Below the pieces are notes generated by a model. The model was not told the origin of the DNA, ran no database searches, and was given only the letters and a program-made list of their open reading frames with translations. This document shows, piece after piece, positions 10,246-24,289 of a DNA stretch of 64,000 nucleotides (its first letter is position 1; every line of letters begins with the position of its first letter). Both the position numbers and the translations under genes were made by a program. The stretch is from Symsagittifera roscoffensis (taxonomy: Eukaryota; Xenacoelomorpha; Acoela; Convolutidae). The DNA is taken from positions 73,601,345-73,665,344 of the forward strand of contig NC_087065.1 of assembly GCF_963678635.1 (NCBI RefSeq), written 5' to 3'.

Positions 10246-13200
10246 TTGAAAGATCCTAAGAACATTATTGGGTTCGCAAGTTTGGTATTTTATTTTTTTG
10301 AAACTATACATGTTCTCAACAACAGGCGACGAGTTTTAACACGAGAGGAGTTCTCAGCAGCAGGCGACGACTTCTCAACAGGTAATGGTTTCTCAACAGT
10401 CATCGAGTTCTCAACAGGCAACGCGTTCTCAAAAGGCTACGAGTTCTCAAGACATCATCAACCGGGTTATCTTCAAGAACATCTGTGTAGAGCACCGTTC
10501 GATTATCACATTATCTCTTGGAATTTTTTCCCCACCAAAAACCAAAAAATCCACATTTGAAGATGTTCTTCGAGTTCTTAAGTCAACAGGCGACGAGTTC
10601 TCGACATGCGACGAGTTATCAACAGGCGACGCGCTCTCAAAACATCATCACCCAATTTATCTTTATGAAAATCTGTCCAAAGCACCTTCCCGATTATAAT
10701 GTTTTTTCTGGGACTTTGTCCCATCAAAAATCAAAAACTCCACATTATATGAATGTAGAAAAAATAGGGGCTCAAAATCTAGTTTCAAACTGTAGATATT
10801 TCAAAATGATTTTAATTTTTAATTATTTTTTATACGTGGTTGAAATCAGTGGAGCATTTTTTGAAACAACCCAAAATTTTAAAGATCCTAAAAAATTGAA
10901 TCACTGTCCGCTAAAACGTTTCGTATATTCCTTTTTTTTCCTAGATTCCAAAGCGGTTCACCAACTGATCTCTGGATAATTTCGACTTAATTCAGTCTCT
11001 CGTTCTTGATATTGAGCTTTTCAGCATACATTTCAATTAAAAGACTAAAATTGTTTCGGTTGCTGCGCTCGGCAACTTTTTTTGAAAACGTATATTTTTA
11101 AGTTTTTCATTTTTTCTGAAACTAGACTAAGTCTCAACAACAGGCGACGAGTTCTAACGGGAGACAACAGGGGACGATTTCTGAACAGGCGACAAGTTCC
11201 TAACAATAGGCGGCGAGCTCTGAACAAGCAACGAGTTTTCAACAACTGGCGACTAGATCCAAAATCTAGTTTCAAACTGTAGATATTTCAAAACAATTTT
11301 AATTTTTAATTATTTTTTATACGTGGTTGAAATCAGTGGAGACATTTTTTGAAACAACCCACATTTTTAAAGATCCTAGGAAATTGAATCGCTTTCCGTT
11401 AAAACGTTTCGTAAATTCTTTTTTCCCCTAGATTCCAAAGCGGTTCACAAACTGATATCTGGATAATCTCGACTTAATTCAGTCTCTCTTTCTTGATATT
11501 GAGCAGCATACATTTCAATTAAAAGACAAAAATTGTTTCGGTTGCTGCGCTCGGCAACTTTTTTTGAAAACGTATAATTTTAAGTTTTTCATTTTTTCTG
11601 AAACCAGACTAAGTCTCAACAACAGGCGACGAGTTCTAACGGGAGACAACAGGCGACGAGTTCTCAGCAGGCAACTATTTCTGAACAAGCGACGAGTTCT
11701 CAACAAGTGGCGACTGGTTCTAAACGCGCGATTGTTTCTCAGCAGTCGACATGTTCTCAACAACAAGCGACGAGCTCTGAACAGGCGACGTTTTCTGAAC
11801 AAGAGACGACAAGTTCTCGACAGATGACTAGTTTTTTCAGCAGAGGACTAGTTCTCAATAGGCGACGAGTTCTGGACAAACTCTCAACAACAGGCGACAA
11901 GTTCTAACAGGAGAGGAGTTCTCAACAACAGGCGACGAGTTCTCAACATGCAACGATTTCTGAACAGGCGACAAATTCCTAACAACAGGCGGCGAGCTCT
12001 GAACAAGCAACGAGTTTTCAACAACTGGCGACTAGATCCAAACGCACGATTGTTTCTCAACAGTCGACGAGTTCTCAACAACAAGCGACGAGTAGTTCTG
12101 AATAGGCGACGTTTTCTGAACAAGAGGCGACAAGCTCTCGACAGGCGACTAGTTTTCAGCAGGCGACTAGTTCTCGACAAGCGACGAGTTCTCAACAGGC
12201 GACGCGCTCTCAAAACATCATCACTGAAGTCATCTTTATGAAAATCTGTCCAAATCACCTTCCCGTTGTCCCATCAGAAATCAAAAACTCCACAATAAAG
12301 GATTGTAGAAAAATTAGGGGCTCAAAATCTAATTTCAATTTATAGATATTTCAAAACAATTTTATACTTTAAGTATTTTTTAAATGTGGTTGAGAAATCG
12401 GTGAAGCATTTTTTGAAACACCCCAAATTTTGAAAGATCCTAAGAATTTGATTCGTTCTCAACGAGGCGACGAGTTCTCAACAGGCAACGATATCTGAAC
12501 AGGCGACAAGTTCCTAACAACAGGCGGCGAGCTCTGAACTAGCGACGAACTTCAACAACTGGCGACGAGATCTAAAAGCGCGATTTTTTCTCAACAGTCG
12601 ACAAGTTCTTAACAACAAGCGACAAGTTCTGAACAGGCGACGAGTTCTGGACAAGTGACGAGTTTTCAGCAGGCAAAATGTTCTCAAAACATCATCACCC
12701 AAGTCATCTTTATGGAAATTTGTTCAAAGCACCTTAACGATTAATATGTTTTTTTTCTGGGTTCTTTGTCCCACTAAAAACAAAAACTACAGGTTTGAAG
12801 ATGTTCCTCGAGTTCTGAAGTTGCCTTTGGATTCAAACTTGGATGCTCGTGATAATTTGGGATTCAATTAAAACGAAAAGAAACTGGATATTTTGTTGTT
12901 CTTGTGGAACTTATATCTAGAACTCGAAAAAAAGTTTGCAAAATTTAGGGCGAAAAAAAATTGAAACTTTCGGGGCTAATTCTTGTCTCGGTAATAGAGA
13001 CCAGAAAATTTGCTTAATGAACGAATGCAGATAAATTAGAGACTCATAATCTTATTTCAATCTGAAAAAATTTCAAAACAAACCTAATCTATTAGTTTTT
13101 ATTATACGTGGTGGAGAAGTAGGTGGAGCATTTTGAAACGCCGCAAATTTTGAAAGATCCTAGGAATTTGAATCGCGTTCCGCTAAATTGTTCCCAAAAT

Positions 13201-15085
13201 TCCTTTTTTCCTCGATTCTAACGCAGTTCATCAACTGATCTGTGGACAATTTCAAATTAGTTTAGTCTCTAGTTCTTGGTAACGAGCTGATCAGCATAGA
13301 TTGAAATTAAAAGGCTATACTTGTTTCGATTGTTGCGCCCGATAACATTTTTTAAAAATTGTATTCTAACAAGTTTGGTTTTATCTTAGTGAAACCAGAC
13401 AAATCCTCAACAACAGGCGACGATTTCTAACAGGAAACGAATTTTCGACAATAGGCGACGAGTTCTCAACAGGCAACGATATCTGAACAGGCGACAAGTT
13501 CCTAACAACAGGCGGCGAGCTCTGAACTAGCGACGAACTTCAACAACTGGCGACGAGATCTAAAAGCGCGATTTTTTCTCAACAGTCGACAAGTTCTCAA
13601 CAACAAGCGACAAGTTCTGAACAGGCGACGAGTTCTGGACAAGTGACGAGTTTTCAGCAGGCAAATTGTTCTCAAAACATCATCAACCAAGTCATCTTTA
13701 TGGAAATTTGTTCAAAGCACCTTAACGATTAATATGTTTTTTTTCTGGGTTCTTTGTCCCACTAAAAACAAAAACTACAGGTTTGAAGATGTTCCTCGAG
13801 TTCTGAAGTTGCCTTTGGATTCAAACTTGGATGCTCGTGATAATTTGGGATTCAATTAAAACGAAAAGAAACTGGATATTTTGTTGTTCTTGTGGAACTT
13901 ATATCTAGAACTCGAAAAAAAGTTTGCAAAATTTAGGGCGAAAAAAAATTGAAACTTTCAGGGCTAATTCTTGTCTCGGTAATAGAGACCAGAAAATTTG
14001 CTTAATAAACGAATGCAGATAAATTAGAGACTCATAATCTTATTTCAATCTGAAAAAATTTCAAAACAAACCTAATCTATTAGTTTTTATTATACGTGGT
14101 GGAGAAGTAGGTGGAGCATTTTGAAACGCCGCAAATTTTGAAAAATCCTAGGAATTTGAATCGCGTTCCGCTAAATTGTTCCCAATATTCCTTTTTTCCT
14201 CGATTCTAACGCAGTTCATCAACTGATCTGTGGACAATTTCAAATTAGTTTAGTCTCTAGTTCTTGGTAACGAGCTGATCAGCATAGATTGAAATTAAAA
14301 GGCTATACTTGTTTCGATTGTTGCGCCCGGTAACATTTTTTAAAAATTGTATTCTAACAAGTTTGGTTTTATCTTAGTGAAACCAGACAAATCCTCAACA
14401 ACAGGCGACGATTTCTAACAGGAAACGAATTTTCGACAATAGGCGACGAGTTCTCAAAAGGCAATGATTTCTGAACAGGCGAGAAGTTCTTAAGAACAGG
14501 CTGCGAGCTCTTATCGGGCGACAAGTTTTCAACAACTGGCGACGAGATCTAAACGCGAGTTTTTTCTCAACAGTCGACAAGTTCTCAACAACAAGCGACG
14601 AGTTCTGAACTGGCGACGTTTTCTGATAAAAAGGCAACAAGTTCTTGCCAGGCGATTAGTTTTCATTAGGCGACTAGTTCTCAACAGGCGACGAGTTCTC
14701 GACAAGCGACGAGTTTTCAGCAAGCGATGAGTTTTCAACAAGCGACGAGTTCTCAACATGCGACGCGTTCTCAAGTCATCACCAACCAAGTCACCTTTAA
14801 GAAAACCTGTCCAAAGTACCTTTCACGACTATCATGTTATTGCTGGGACTTTGTCCCATCGAAAAATCAAAAGCTCCACGCGTTTGAGAATGTTCCTCGA
14901 GTTCTGACGCAGTTCATCAACTGATCTGTGAACAATTTCAAATTAGTTTAGCCTCTCGTTCTTGATAATGAGCTTATCAGCATAGATTGCAATTAAAAGA
15001 CTATACTTGTATCGATTGTTGCGCTCGGCAGCAATTTTTAAAAATCGTACTTTTACAAATTTGGTTTTTCTATTTTGGTGAAACC

Positions 15086-18000
15086 AGACAAATTCTCAAC
15101 AACAGGCGACGATTTCCAACAGGAGATGAGTTCTCGACAATATGCGACGATTTCGCAATAGGCAACGATATCTGAACAGGCGACAAGTTTCTAACAACAG
15201 GCGGTGAGCTCTGAATAAGCGACGAGTTTTCAACAAGTGGCGACTAGATCTAAACGCGCAATTTTTTCTCAACAGTCGACAAGTTCTCAACAACAGGCGA
15301 CTAGTTCTGAACAGGCGACAAGTTGTGGACAAGTGACGAGTTTTCAGCAGGCAAAAAGTTCGCAAAAGACGACGAGTTCTCAACAGGCGACGCGTTCTCA
15401 AAACATCATCACCCTAGTCATCTTTATGAAAATCTGTTCAAAGCACCTTACCGATTAATATGGTTTTTCTGAGTTCTTTGTCCCACTAAAACAAAAACTA
15501 CATGTTTGAAGATGTTCATCGAGTTCTGAAGTTGCCTTTGGATTCAAACTTGGATGCTCGTGATAATTCATTATTCAATTAAAACGAAAAGAAATTGGAT
15601 ATTTTGTTGTTCTTGACGAACTTATATCTAAAACTCGAAAAAAAGTTTGCAAAATTTAGGGCGAAAAAAATTGAAATTTTCAGGGCTAATTCTTGTTTCG
15701 GTAATAGGGACCACAATATCTGCTTAATAAACAAATTTAGATAAATTAGAGACTCATAATCTTATTTCAATCTGAAAAAATTTCAAAACAACTTTAATCT
15801 ATTAGTTTTTATTATACGTGGTGGAGAAGTCGGTGGAGCATTTTGAAACGCCGCAAATTTTGAAAGATCCTAGGAATTTGAATCGCGTTCCGCTAAATTG
15901 TTCCCAATATTCCTTTTTTCCTCGATTCTAACGCAGTTCATCAACTGATCTGTCGACAATTTCAAATTAGTTTAGTCTCTAGTTCTTGATAATGAGCTGA
16001 TCAGCAAAGATTGCAATTAAAATACGATACTTGTTTCGATTGTTGCGCCCGGTAACATTTTTTAAAAATTGTATACTAACAAGTTTGGTTTTTTATTTTA
16101 GTGAAACCAGACAAATTCTCAACACCAGGCGACGATTTCTAACAGGAAACGAGTTCTCGACAATATGCGACGAGTTCGCAATAGGCAACGATATCTGAAC
16201 AGGCGACAAGTTCCTAACAACAGGCAGTGAGCTCTGAACAAGCGACGAGTTTTCAACAAGTGGCGACTAGATCTAAACGCATGATTTTTTCTCAACAGTC
16301 GACAAGTTCTCAACAACAGGCGACTAGTTCTGAACAGGCGACGAGTTCTGGACAAGTGACGAGTTTTCAGCAGGCAAAATGTTCGCAAAAGACGACGAGT
16401 CCTCAACAGGCGACGCGTTCTCAAAACATCATCACCCAAGTCATTTTTATGAAAATCTGTTCAAAGCACCTTACAGAATAATATGTTTTTTCTGAGCTCT
16501 TTGTCCCACTAAAACAAAAACTACAGGTTTGAAGATGTTCCTCGAGTTCTGAAGTTGCCTTTGGATTCAAACTTGGATGCTCGTGATAATTTGGGATTCA
16601 ATTAAAACGAAAAGAAACTGGATATTTTGTTGTTCTTGTGGAACTTATATCTAGTACTCGAAAAAAAGTTTGCAAAATTAAGGGCGAAAAAAATTGAAAC
16701 TTTCAGGGCTAATTCTTGTCTCGGTAATAGAGACCAGAAAATCTGCTTAATAAACGAATGTAGATAAATTAGAGACTCATAATCTTATGTCAATCTGAAA
16801 AAATTTCAAAACAAACCTAATCTATTAGTTTTTATTATACGTGGTGGAGAAGTCGGTGGAGCATTTTGAAACGCCGCAAATTTTGAAAGATCCTAGGAAA
16901 TTGAATCGCGTTCCGCTAAATTGTTCCCAATATTCCTTTTTTCCTCGATTCTAACGCAGTTCATCAACTGATCTGTGGACAATTTCAAATTAGTTTAGTC
17001 TCTAGTTCTTCTTAATGAGCTGATCAGCATAGATTGCAATTAAAATACGATACTTGTTTCGATTGTTGCGCCCGGTAACATTTTTTAAAATTGTATTCTA
17101 ACAAGTTTGGTTTTTAATTTTAGTGAAACCAGACAAATTCTCAACAACAGGCGACAATTTCCAACAGGAAACGAGTTCTCGACAATATGCGACGAGTTCG
17201 CAATAGGCAACGATATCTGAACAGGCGACAAGTTCCTAACAACAGGCGGTGAGCTCTGAACAAGCGACGAGTTTTCATCAAGTGGCGACTAGATCTAAAC
17301 GCGCAATTTTTTCTCAACAGTCGACAAGTTCTCAACAACAGGCGACTAGTTCTGAACAGGCGACGAGTTCTGGACAAGTGACGAGTTTTCAGCAGGCAAA
17401 GTGTTAGCAAAAGACGACGAGTCCTCAACAGGCGACGCGTTCTCAAAACACCATCACCCAAGTCATCTTTATGAAAATCTGTTCAAAGCACCTTACAGAT
17501 TAATATGTTTTTTCTGAGTTCTTTGTCCCACTAAAACAAAAACTACAGGTTTGAAGATGTTCATCGAGTTCTGAAGTTGCCTTTGGATTCAAACTTGGAT
17601 GCTCGTGATAATTCGGGATTCAATTAAAACGAAAAGAAACTGGATATTTTGTTGTTCTTGTGGAACTTATATCTAGTACTCGAAAAAAAGTTTGCAAAAT
17701 TAAGGGCGAAAAAAACTGAAACTTTCAGGGCTAATTCTTGTCTCGGTAATAGAGACCAGAAAATCTGCTTAATAAACGAATGTAGATAAATTAGAGACTC
17801 ATAATCTTATGTCAATCTGAAAAAATTTCAAAACAAACCTAATCTATTTGTATTTATTATACGTGGTGGAGAAGTCGGTGGAGCATTTTGAAACGCCGCA
17901 AATTTTGAAAGATCCTAGGAATTTGAATCGCGTTCCGCTAAATTGTTCCCAATATTCCTTTTTTCCTCGATTCTAACGCAGTTCATCAACTGATCTGTGG

Positions 18001-19170
18001 ACAATTTCAAATTAGTTTAGTCTCTAGCTCTTCTTAATGAGCTGATCAGCATAGATTGCAATTAAAATACGATACTTGTTTCGATTGTTGCGCCCGGTAA
18101 CATTTTTTAAAAATTGTATTCTAACAAGTTTGGTTTTTAATTTTAGTGAAACCAGACAAATTCTCAACAACAGGCGACAATTTCCAACAGGAAACGAGTT
18201 CTCGACAATATGCGACGACTTCGCAATAGGCAACGATATCTGAACAGGCGACAAGTTCCTAACAACAGGCGGTGAGCTCTGAACAAGCGACGAGTTTTCA
18301 TCAAGTGGCGACTAGATCTAAACGCGCAATTTTTTCTCAACAGTCGACAAGTTCTCAACAACAGGCGACTAGTTCTGAACAGGCGACGAGTTCTGGACAA
18401 GTGACGAGTTTTCAGCAGGCAAAGTGTTAGCAAAAGACGACGAGTCCTCAACAGGCGACGCGTTCTCAAAACACCATCACCCAAGTCATCTTTATGAAAA
18501 TCTGTTCAAAGCACCTTACAGATTAATATGTTTTTTCTGAGTTCTTTGTCCCACTAAAACAAAAACTACAGGTTTGAAGATGTTCATCGAGTTCTGAAGT
18601 TGCCTTTGGATTCAAACTTGGATGCTCGTGATAATTCGGGATTCAATTAAAACGAAAAGAAACTGGATATTTTGTTGTTCTTGTGGAACTTATATCTAGT
18701 ACACGAAAAAAAGTTTGCAAAATTAAGGGCCAAAAAAATTGAAACTTTCAGGGCTAATTCTTGTCTCGGTAATAGAGACCAGAAAATCTGCTTAATAAAC
18801 GAATGTAGATAAATTAGAGACTCATAATCTTATGTCAATCTGACAAAATTTCAAAACAAACCTAATCTATTAGTTTTTATTATACGTGGTGGAGAAGTCG
18901 GTGGAGCATTTTGAAACGCCGCAAATTTTGAAAGATCCTAGGAATTTGAATCGCGTTCCGCTAAATTGTTCCCAATATTCCTTTTTTCCTCGGTTCTAAC
19001 GCAGTTCATCAACTGATCTGTGGACAATTTCAAATTAGTTTAGTCTCTAGTTCTTGATAATGAGCTGATCAGCATAGATTGCAATTAAAAGGCTATATTT
19101 GTTTCGATTGTTGCGCCCGATAACATTTTTTAAAATTGTATTCTAACAAGTTTGGTTTTTTATTTTAGTG
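15086..19170. repeat. Homogeneous core of the satellite: four ~1.02-kb units
   Basis: Four consecutive units of about 1019-1023 bp. The units beginning near 17127 and 18150 are close to identical over their whole length, with only scattered substitutions seen by eye. This points to recent unequal exchange or amplification in the centre of the array. Confidence 0.85.
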
Positions 19171-19223
19171 AAACCAGACAAATTCTCAACAACAGGCGAC
19201 GATTTTTAACAGGAAACGAGTTC

Positions 19224-20897
19224 TCGACAATAGGCAACGCGTTCTCAAAAGGCTACGGGTTCTCAACACACCATCACCCAGGTCATCTTTAAGAAAACCT
19301 GTCCAAAGCACCCTCCCGATTATCACGTTAGTTCTGGGTTTTTTTTGTTCCACCAAAAATCAAAAATTCCACGTTTGAAGATGTTCTTCGAGTTCTGAAA
19401 TTGCCTTCGGATTACATCTTGGATGTTCGTGTAATTCTAATTTCAATGAATTGAAAAGGAACCGGCATTTTTGTTGTTCTTGAAGACCTAAAATTTAGAA
19501 CTAAAATTGAGAAACTTTTGCAAATTATAGCGCAAAAAAAGGTAAATTTTTTGGCGTTATTTGTTTTCTTGGTAATAGAGACTTAATAGATGAGTGTAGA
19601 TAAATCAGAGGCTCAAAACCTAATTTCAATCTGTAGAATTTCCGAAACAAATTTAATCTATTTTTCAGCAGGCGAAGAGTTTTCAACAAGCGACGAGTTC
19701 TCAAAATGCGACGCGTTCTCAAGTCATCATCAATAAAGTCACCTTTAAGAAAACCTGTCCAAAGTACTTTTCACGACCATCATGTTATTGCTGGGACTTT
19801 GTCCCATCGAAAAATCAAAAGCTCCACGCGTTTGAGAATGTTCCTCCAGTTCTGACGTTGCCTTCGGATTCAACCTTGGCTGCTCGTGTATTTCGAGATT
19901 CAATAAAATGAAAAGAAACTGGCCTTTTTGCTGTGCTTAAGAAACTTATATTTTTGAACTTTAAAAAAATTTGCGAATTATGGAGCAATAAAAAAGATAA
20001 AAACTTCAGGGCTATTCCTTCTTTTGGTAAAGGAGACAAGAACGTCCGCTTAATAAATTAATGTTGATAAACAGAATTTCCAAAACAAATTAAATCTAAT
20101 TTTAAATTTTTAGACGTGGTGGAGAAGTTGGTGGAGCAATTTTTAAAATGCCGCAGATTTTGAAAGATCTTACGATTTTGAATCGCGTTCCGCTAAAATG
20201 CTCCGAATTTTCCTTTTTTCCTAGGTTACAACGCGGTTCACCAACTGATCTCTGGACAATTTTAAAAGGGTTTAGTCTGTCATTCTTGATTTCGAGCTTA
20301 TCAGCATAGAGTTCAATTAGAGGACTATAATTGTTTGAATTGTTGCGCTTGACAACATTTTTAAAATCCGTGTTTTTACAAGTTTGGTTTTTGTTTTAGA
20401 GAAACCAGACAATTTCTCAACAACAGACGACCAGTTCTAACAGGAGACAGTTTCTCAACAACAGGCAACGCGTTCTCAAAAGGCTACGGGTTCTCAACAC
20501 ACCATCACCCAGGTCATCTTTAAGAAAACCTGTCCAAAGCACCCTCCCGATTATCACGTTAGTTCTGGGTTTTTTTTGTTCCACCAAAAATCAAAAATTC
20601 CACGTTTGAAGATGTTCTTCGAGTTCTGAAATTGCCTTCGGATTACATCTTGGATGTTCGTGTAATTCTAATTTCAATGAATTGAAAAGGAACCGGCATT
20701 TTTGTTGTTCTTGAAGACCTAAAATTTAGAACTAAAATTGAGAAACTTTTGCAAATTATAGCGCAAAAAAAGGTAAATTTTTTGGCGTTATTTGTTTTCT
20801 TGGTAATAGAGACTTAATAGATGAGTGTAGATAAATCAGAGGCTCAAAACCTAATTTCAATCTGTAGAATTTCCGAAACAAATTTAATCTATCAATA
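19224..20897. repeat. ~430-bp segmental duplication within the array
   Basis: Bases about 19224-19660 recur at about 20463-20897 with almost no change, offset about 1.24 kb. The segment begins at GGCAACGCGTTCTCAAAAGG and runs through the TGTCCAAAGCACC and GAATTGAAAAGG blocks. The sequence between the copies is a diverged unit. Confidence 0.8.
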
Positions 20898-23520
20898 ATT
20901 TTTTTTTCGTGGTGGAGAAGTCTCAAACGCAACAAAATAATTCCAAATCAGTACTTGATGAGAAGAAATTAACGAAGATAAATTAAAGACTCATAGTCTT
21001 ATTTCAATCTGAAAACTTTTCAAAACAAACCTAATCTATTAGTTTTTGTTATAAGTGGTGGAGAAGTCGGTGGAGCTATTTTTGGAACCCCGCAAACTTT
21101 GAAAGATCCTAAGAAATTTAATCGCTTTCCGCTTAAACATTTCGTAAATTCGTTTTTTTCCTAGATTCCAAAGCGGTTCACCAACTGATCTCTGGATAAT
21201 TTCGAATTAGTTCAGTCTCTTATCAGCATATATTTCAAACAAAAGTTTATACTTACTTCGGTTGTTGCGCTCGCCAACATTTTTTATAAATTGAATTTTT
21301 TATTATAGTCAGACCATACAAATTCTCAACAACAGGCACGAGTTCTAACATAGGGCGAGTTCTCAAAAAAAGCGACGATTTCTCAACAGGCAACGATTTC
21401 TGGACAGGCAACAAGTTCCTAATACAGGCGGCGAGCTCTGAACAAGCGACGAACTTCAACAACTGGCAACGAGATCTAAACGCACGGTTTTTTCACAACA
21501 GTCGACAATTTCTCAGCAACAAGCAACGAGTTCTAAACAAGCGACGAGTTCTGGACAAGTGACGAGTTTTCAGCAGGCAAAATGTTCTCAAAAGACGACG
21601 AGTCCTCAAAACATCATCACCCAAGTCAACTTTATGTCAACCTTCCATATTATTATGTTTTTTCTGGGACTTTGTCCCACCAAAAACAAAACTCCAGGTT
21701 TGTGAAATATACAGCAAAAAAAGATGAAACTTTCAGGGCTAATTCTTGTCTTGGTAATAGGGACCAAAAAGTTTGCTTAATAAATGAATGTAGATAAATT
21801 AGAGACTCCTAATCTTATTTCAATCTGAAAAATTTCCGAAACAAATCTAATCTATTAGTTTTTTTTATACGTGCTAGAGAAGTCGGTGGCGCAATTTTTG
21901 AAACCCCGCAAATTTTAAAAGCTCCTAAGAATTTGAATCGTTCTCAACGAGGCGACGAGTTCTCAACAGGCAACGATATCTGAACAGGCGACAAGTTCCT
22001 AACAACAGGCGGCGAGCTCTGAACTAGCGACGAACTTCAACAACTGGCGACGAGATCTAAAAGCGCGGTTTTTTCTCAACAGTCGACAAGTTCTCAACAA
22101 CAAGCGACAAGTTCTGAACAGGCGACGAGTTCTTAACAAAAAACTGCGAGCTCTGATCAGGCGACGAGTTTTCAAAAAATGGCGACGAGATCTAAGCGCG
22201 CGTTTTTTCCCAACAGTCGACAACTTCTCAACAACAAGCGACGAGTTCTGAACAGGCGAAGTTTTCTGAACAAGAGGCGACAAGTTCTTGCCAGGCGACT
22301 AGTTTTCAGCAGGCGACTAGTTCCCAACAGGCGACGACTTCTCGATAAGCGATGAGTTTTCAGCAGGCGAAGAGTTCTCAACAGGCGACGAGTTCACAAC
22401 TGGCGACGCGTTCTCAAACCATCGTCACCCAAGCATCTTTAAGAAAACCTGTCCACAGCACCTTTCACGATTATCATGTTATTGCTGGGACTTTGTCCCA
22501 TCAAAAAATCAAAAGCTCCACGCGTTTGACGATTTTTTTCGAGTTCTGACGTTGCCTTCTGATTCAATCTTGGGTGCTCGTGTAACTCGAGATTCAAAAA
22601 AAACGAAAAGAAACTGGCCTTTTTGTTGTGCTTAAGAAACTTACATTTTGAACTTTAAAAAAAATTGCGAATTATGGGGCAATGAAAAATGAAAATTTCA
22701 GAGCTATTCCTTCTCTTGGTAATAGAGACCAGAACGTCTGCTTAATAAATTAATGTAGATAAATTAGAGACTCATAATCTAATTTCAATCTGCAGAATTT
22801 GCAAATAAATTTAAGCTAATTTTCAATTTTTATAGGTGGTGGAGAAGTCGGTGGAAGAATTTTTGAAGCGCCGCATATTTTGGAAGAACTTAAGATTTTG
22901 AATCGCGTTCAGCTAAAATGTTCCGTTTTTTCCTTTTTCCTAATTCCAACGCGGTTTATCAACTGATTTCTGGACAATTTCAAAAGGGTTCAGTGTGGCA
23001 TTCTTGATTTTTAGCTTATCAGCATAGAGTTCAGTTGAAGGACTATAATTGTTTCGATTGTTGCGCTTGACAGCATTTTTAAAAACCGTGTTTTTCAAGT
23101 TTGGTTTTTGTTTTAGAGAAACCAGACATAATTCTCAACAACAGACGACGAGTTCTAACAGAAAACGAGTTCTCAACAACAGGCAACGCGTTCTCAAAAG
23201 GCTACGAGTTCACAAGACATCATCACCCAGGTCATCTTTAAGAAAACATGTCCAAAGCACCCTCCCGATTATCATGTTAGTTCTGGGTTTTTGTCCCACC
23301 AAAAATCAAAAACTCCACGTTTGAAGATGTTCGTCGAGTTCTGAAATTGCCTTCGGGTTACATCTTGGATGTTCGCGTAATTTGAATTTGAATGAATCGA
23401 AAAGAAACCGGCCTTTTTGTTGTTCTTGAAGACTTAATATTTAGAATTTGTAGAATTTCCAAATCAAATTTAATCTATCAATAATTTTCAACGTGGTGGA
23501 GAAATAGGTGGCGGAATTTC

Positions 23521-24289
23521 TTAAACGCAACAAAATAATTCCAAATCACTACCTGATGAGAAGAAAGTGCATCCAATGAATGTCATCAAATTTCTTCAGG
23601 ACTACAAGGATGTAGACGACGCGAAAAGCTCGGAGCAGTGTGGAAGTGTGGTGAAACTTCCACTTGAAATTCTGCACTATTCTCTCGGCCACAAGTACCA
23701 GAGGTTTCTCAAGGTCTTTGACCTGATTTCTGCCCACCACATCTATCTGCTTTTGAGTGAGGCTGTGGCGTATACAGAAGCGCAAGAAGGTATGGCGGAG
23801 AGCAATGTCTTCTAAGCGATGGTTATTGGTTGAAGTTTCAATTCGGAGCCACAGATTGAAAGTTCAATATGAGCAAAATGCAAATTCGCCAGGACTCGAA
23901 AAAGGCAACCCGCATGAGGCAATTCAAAAACTCGAATCTTTTCAACAACTTTGAGATAATTGCAGCAATATTTCTCTTCGAGAAACTGCAAAATCACAGA
24001 CTGAATATTCCAGCGATTGGAATTCTTGCAAGTTGCAATATCCTTTCGTTCGAAATTTATTTTTTCCATTTATTTATGGTTTCAAATGATTTCTACCTTA
24101 CTTTTTTCTACAATTTTGTACTTTGCAAGGGAAGAAATTTTTTTTTCATTTATTCAATCCCAATTAGTACTTCGAATTATTAAGTTTGGATTATTCTTGA
24201 AGTCTCAAAATAGGTTTTATCCTATTTCAGATAATTCTTGCATTTATAATACCTGCAACTATGTTGAACTTTTACTAAAACATACGCAA
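23521..24289. other. Junction region, no gene recognised
   Basis: After the last satellite-like block there is a short plus frame (23567-23815, 82 codons) with no recognised motif. Small frames in several registers follow, and the sequence turns AT-rich toward the PolB remnant. The 82-codon frame may be a fragment of the same large transposon as the PolB remnant, but nothing in it proves this. Confidence 0.4.

Larger units (their letters stand above)
10246..23520. repeat. 13-kb complex satellite: ~1.02-kb units with embedded 18-bp minisatellite
   Basis: The same order of blocks recurs. A spacer includes GCCGCAAATTTTGAAAGATC, then AACGCAGTTCATCAACTGAT, then GTTGCGC, then a pyrimidine-rich stretch ending TTTTAG and GAAACCAGACAAATTCTCAA. 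A minisatellite block follows (unit GTTCTCAACAGGCGACGA and variants), then CATCATCACCC, a conserved TGTCCCACTAAAA segment and TTGAAGATGTTC. Starts of the GAAACCAGAC block near 13389, 14380, 15086, 16105, 17127, 18150, 19170, 20402, 21304 and 23120 give spacings of about 991, 706, 1019, 1022, 1023, 1020, 1232, 902 and 1816. The outer units (10.2-12.4 and 19.2-23.5 kb) are diverged and rearranged. The arginine/leucine-rich minus frames and Ser/Gln/Ala/Thr plus frames follow from the repeat period. Confidence 0.9.

Noticed and set aside
11045-22381. Many Arg/Leu-rich minus-strand frames (RTRRLLRTRRLL)
   Set aside because: They repeat with the satellite unit, end at different places in diverged units and have no other gene signals. 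They are kept only as a question about the origin of the repeat.
10246-23520. Possible CRISPR array, because short repeats alternate with spacers
   Set aside because: The repeats are 18-bp minisatellite units without unique spacers, inside ~1-kb satellite units of a eukaryotic genome.
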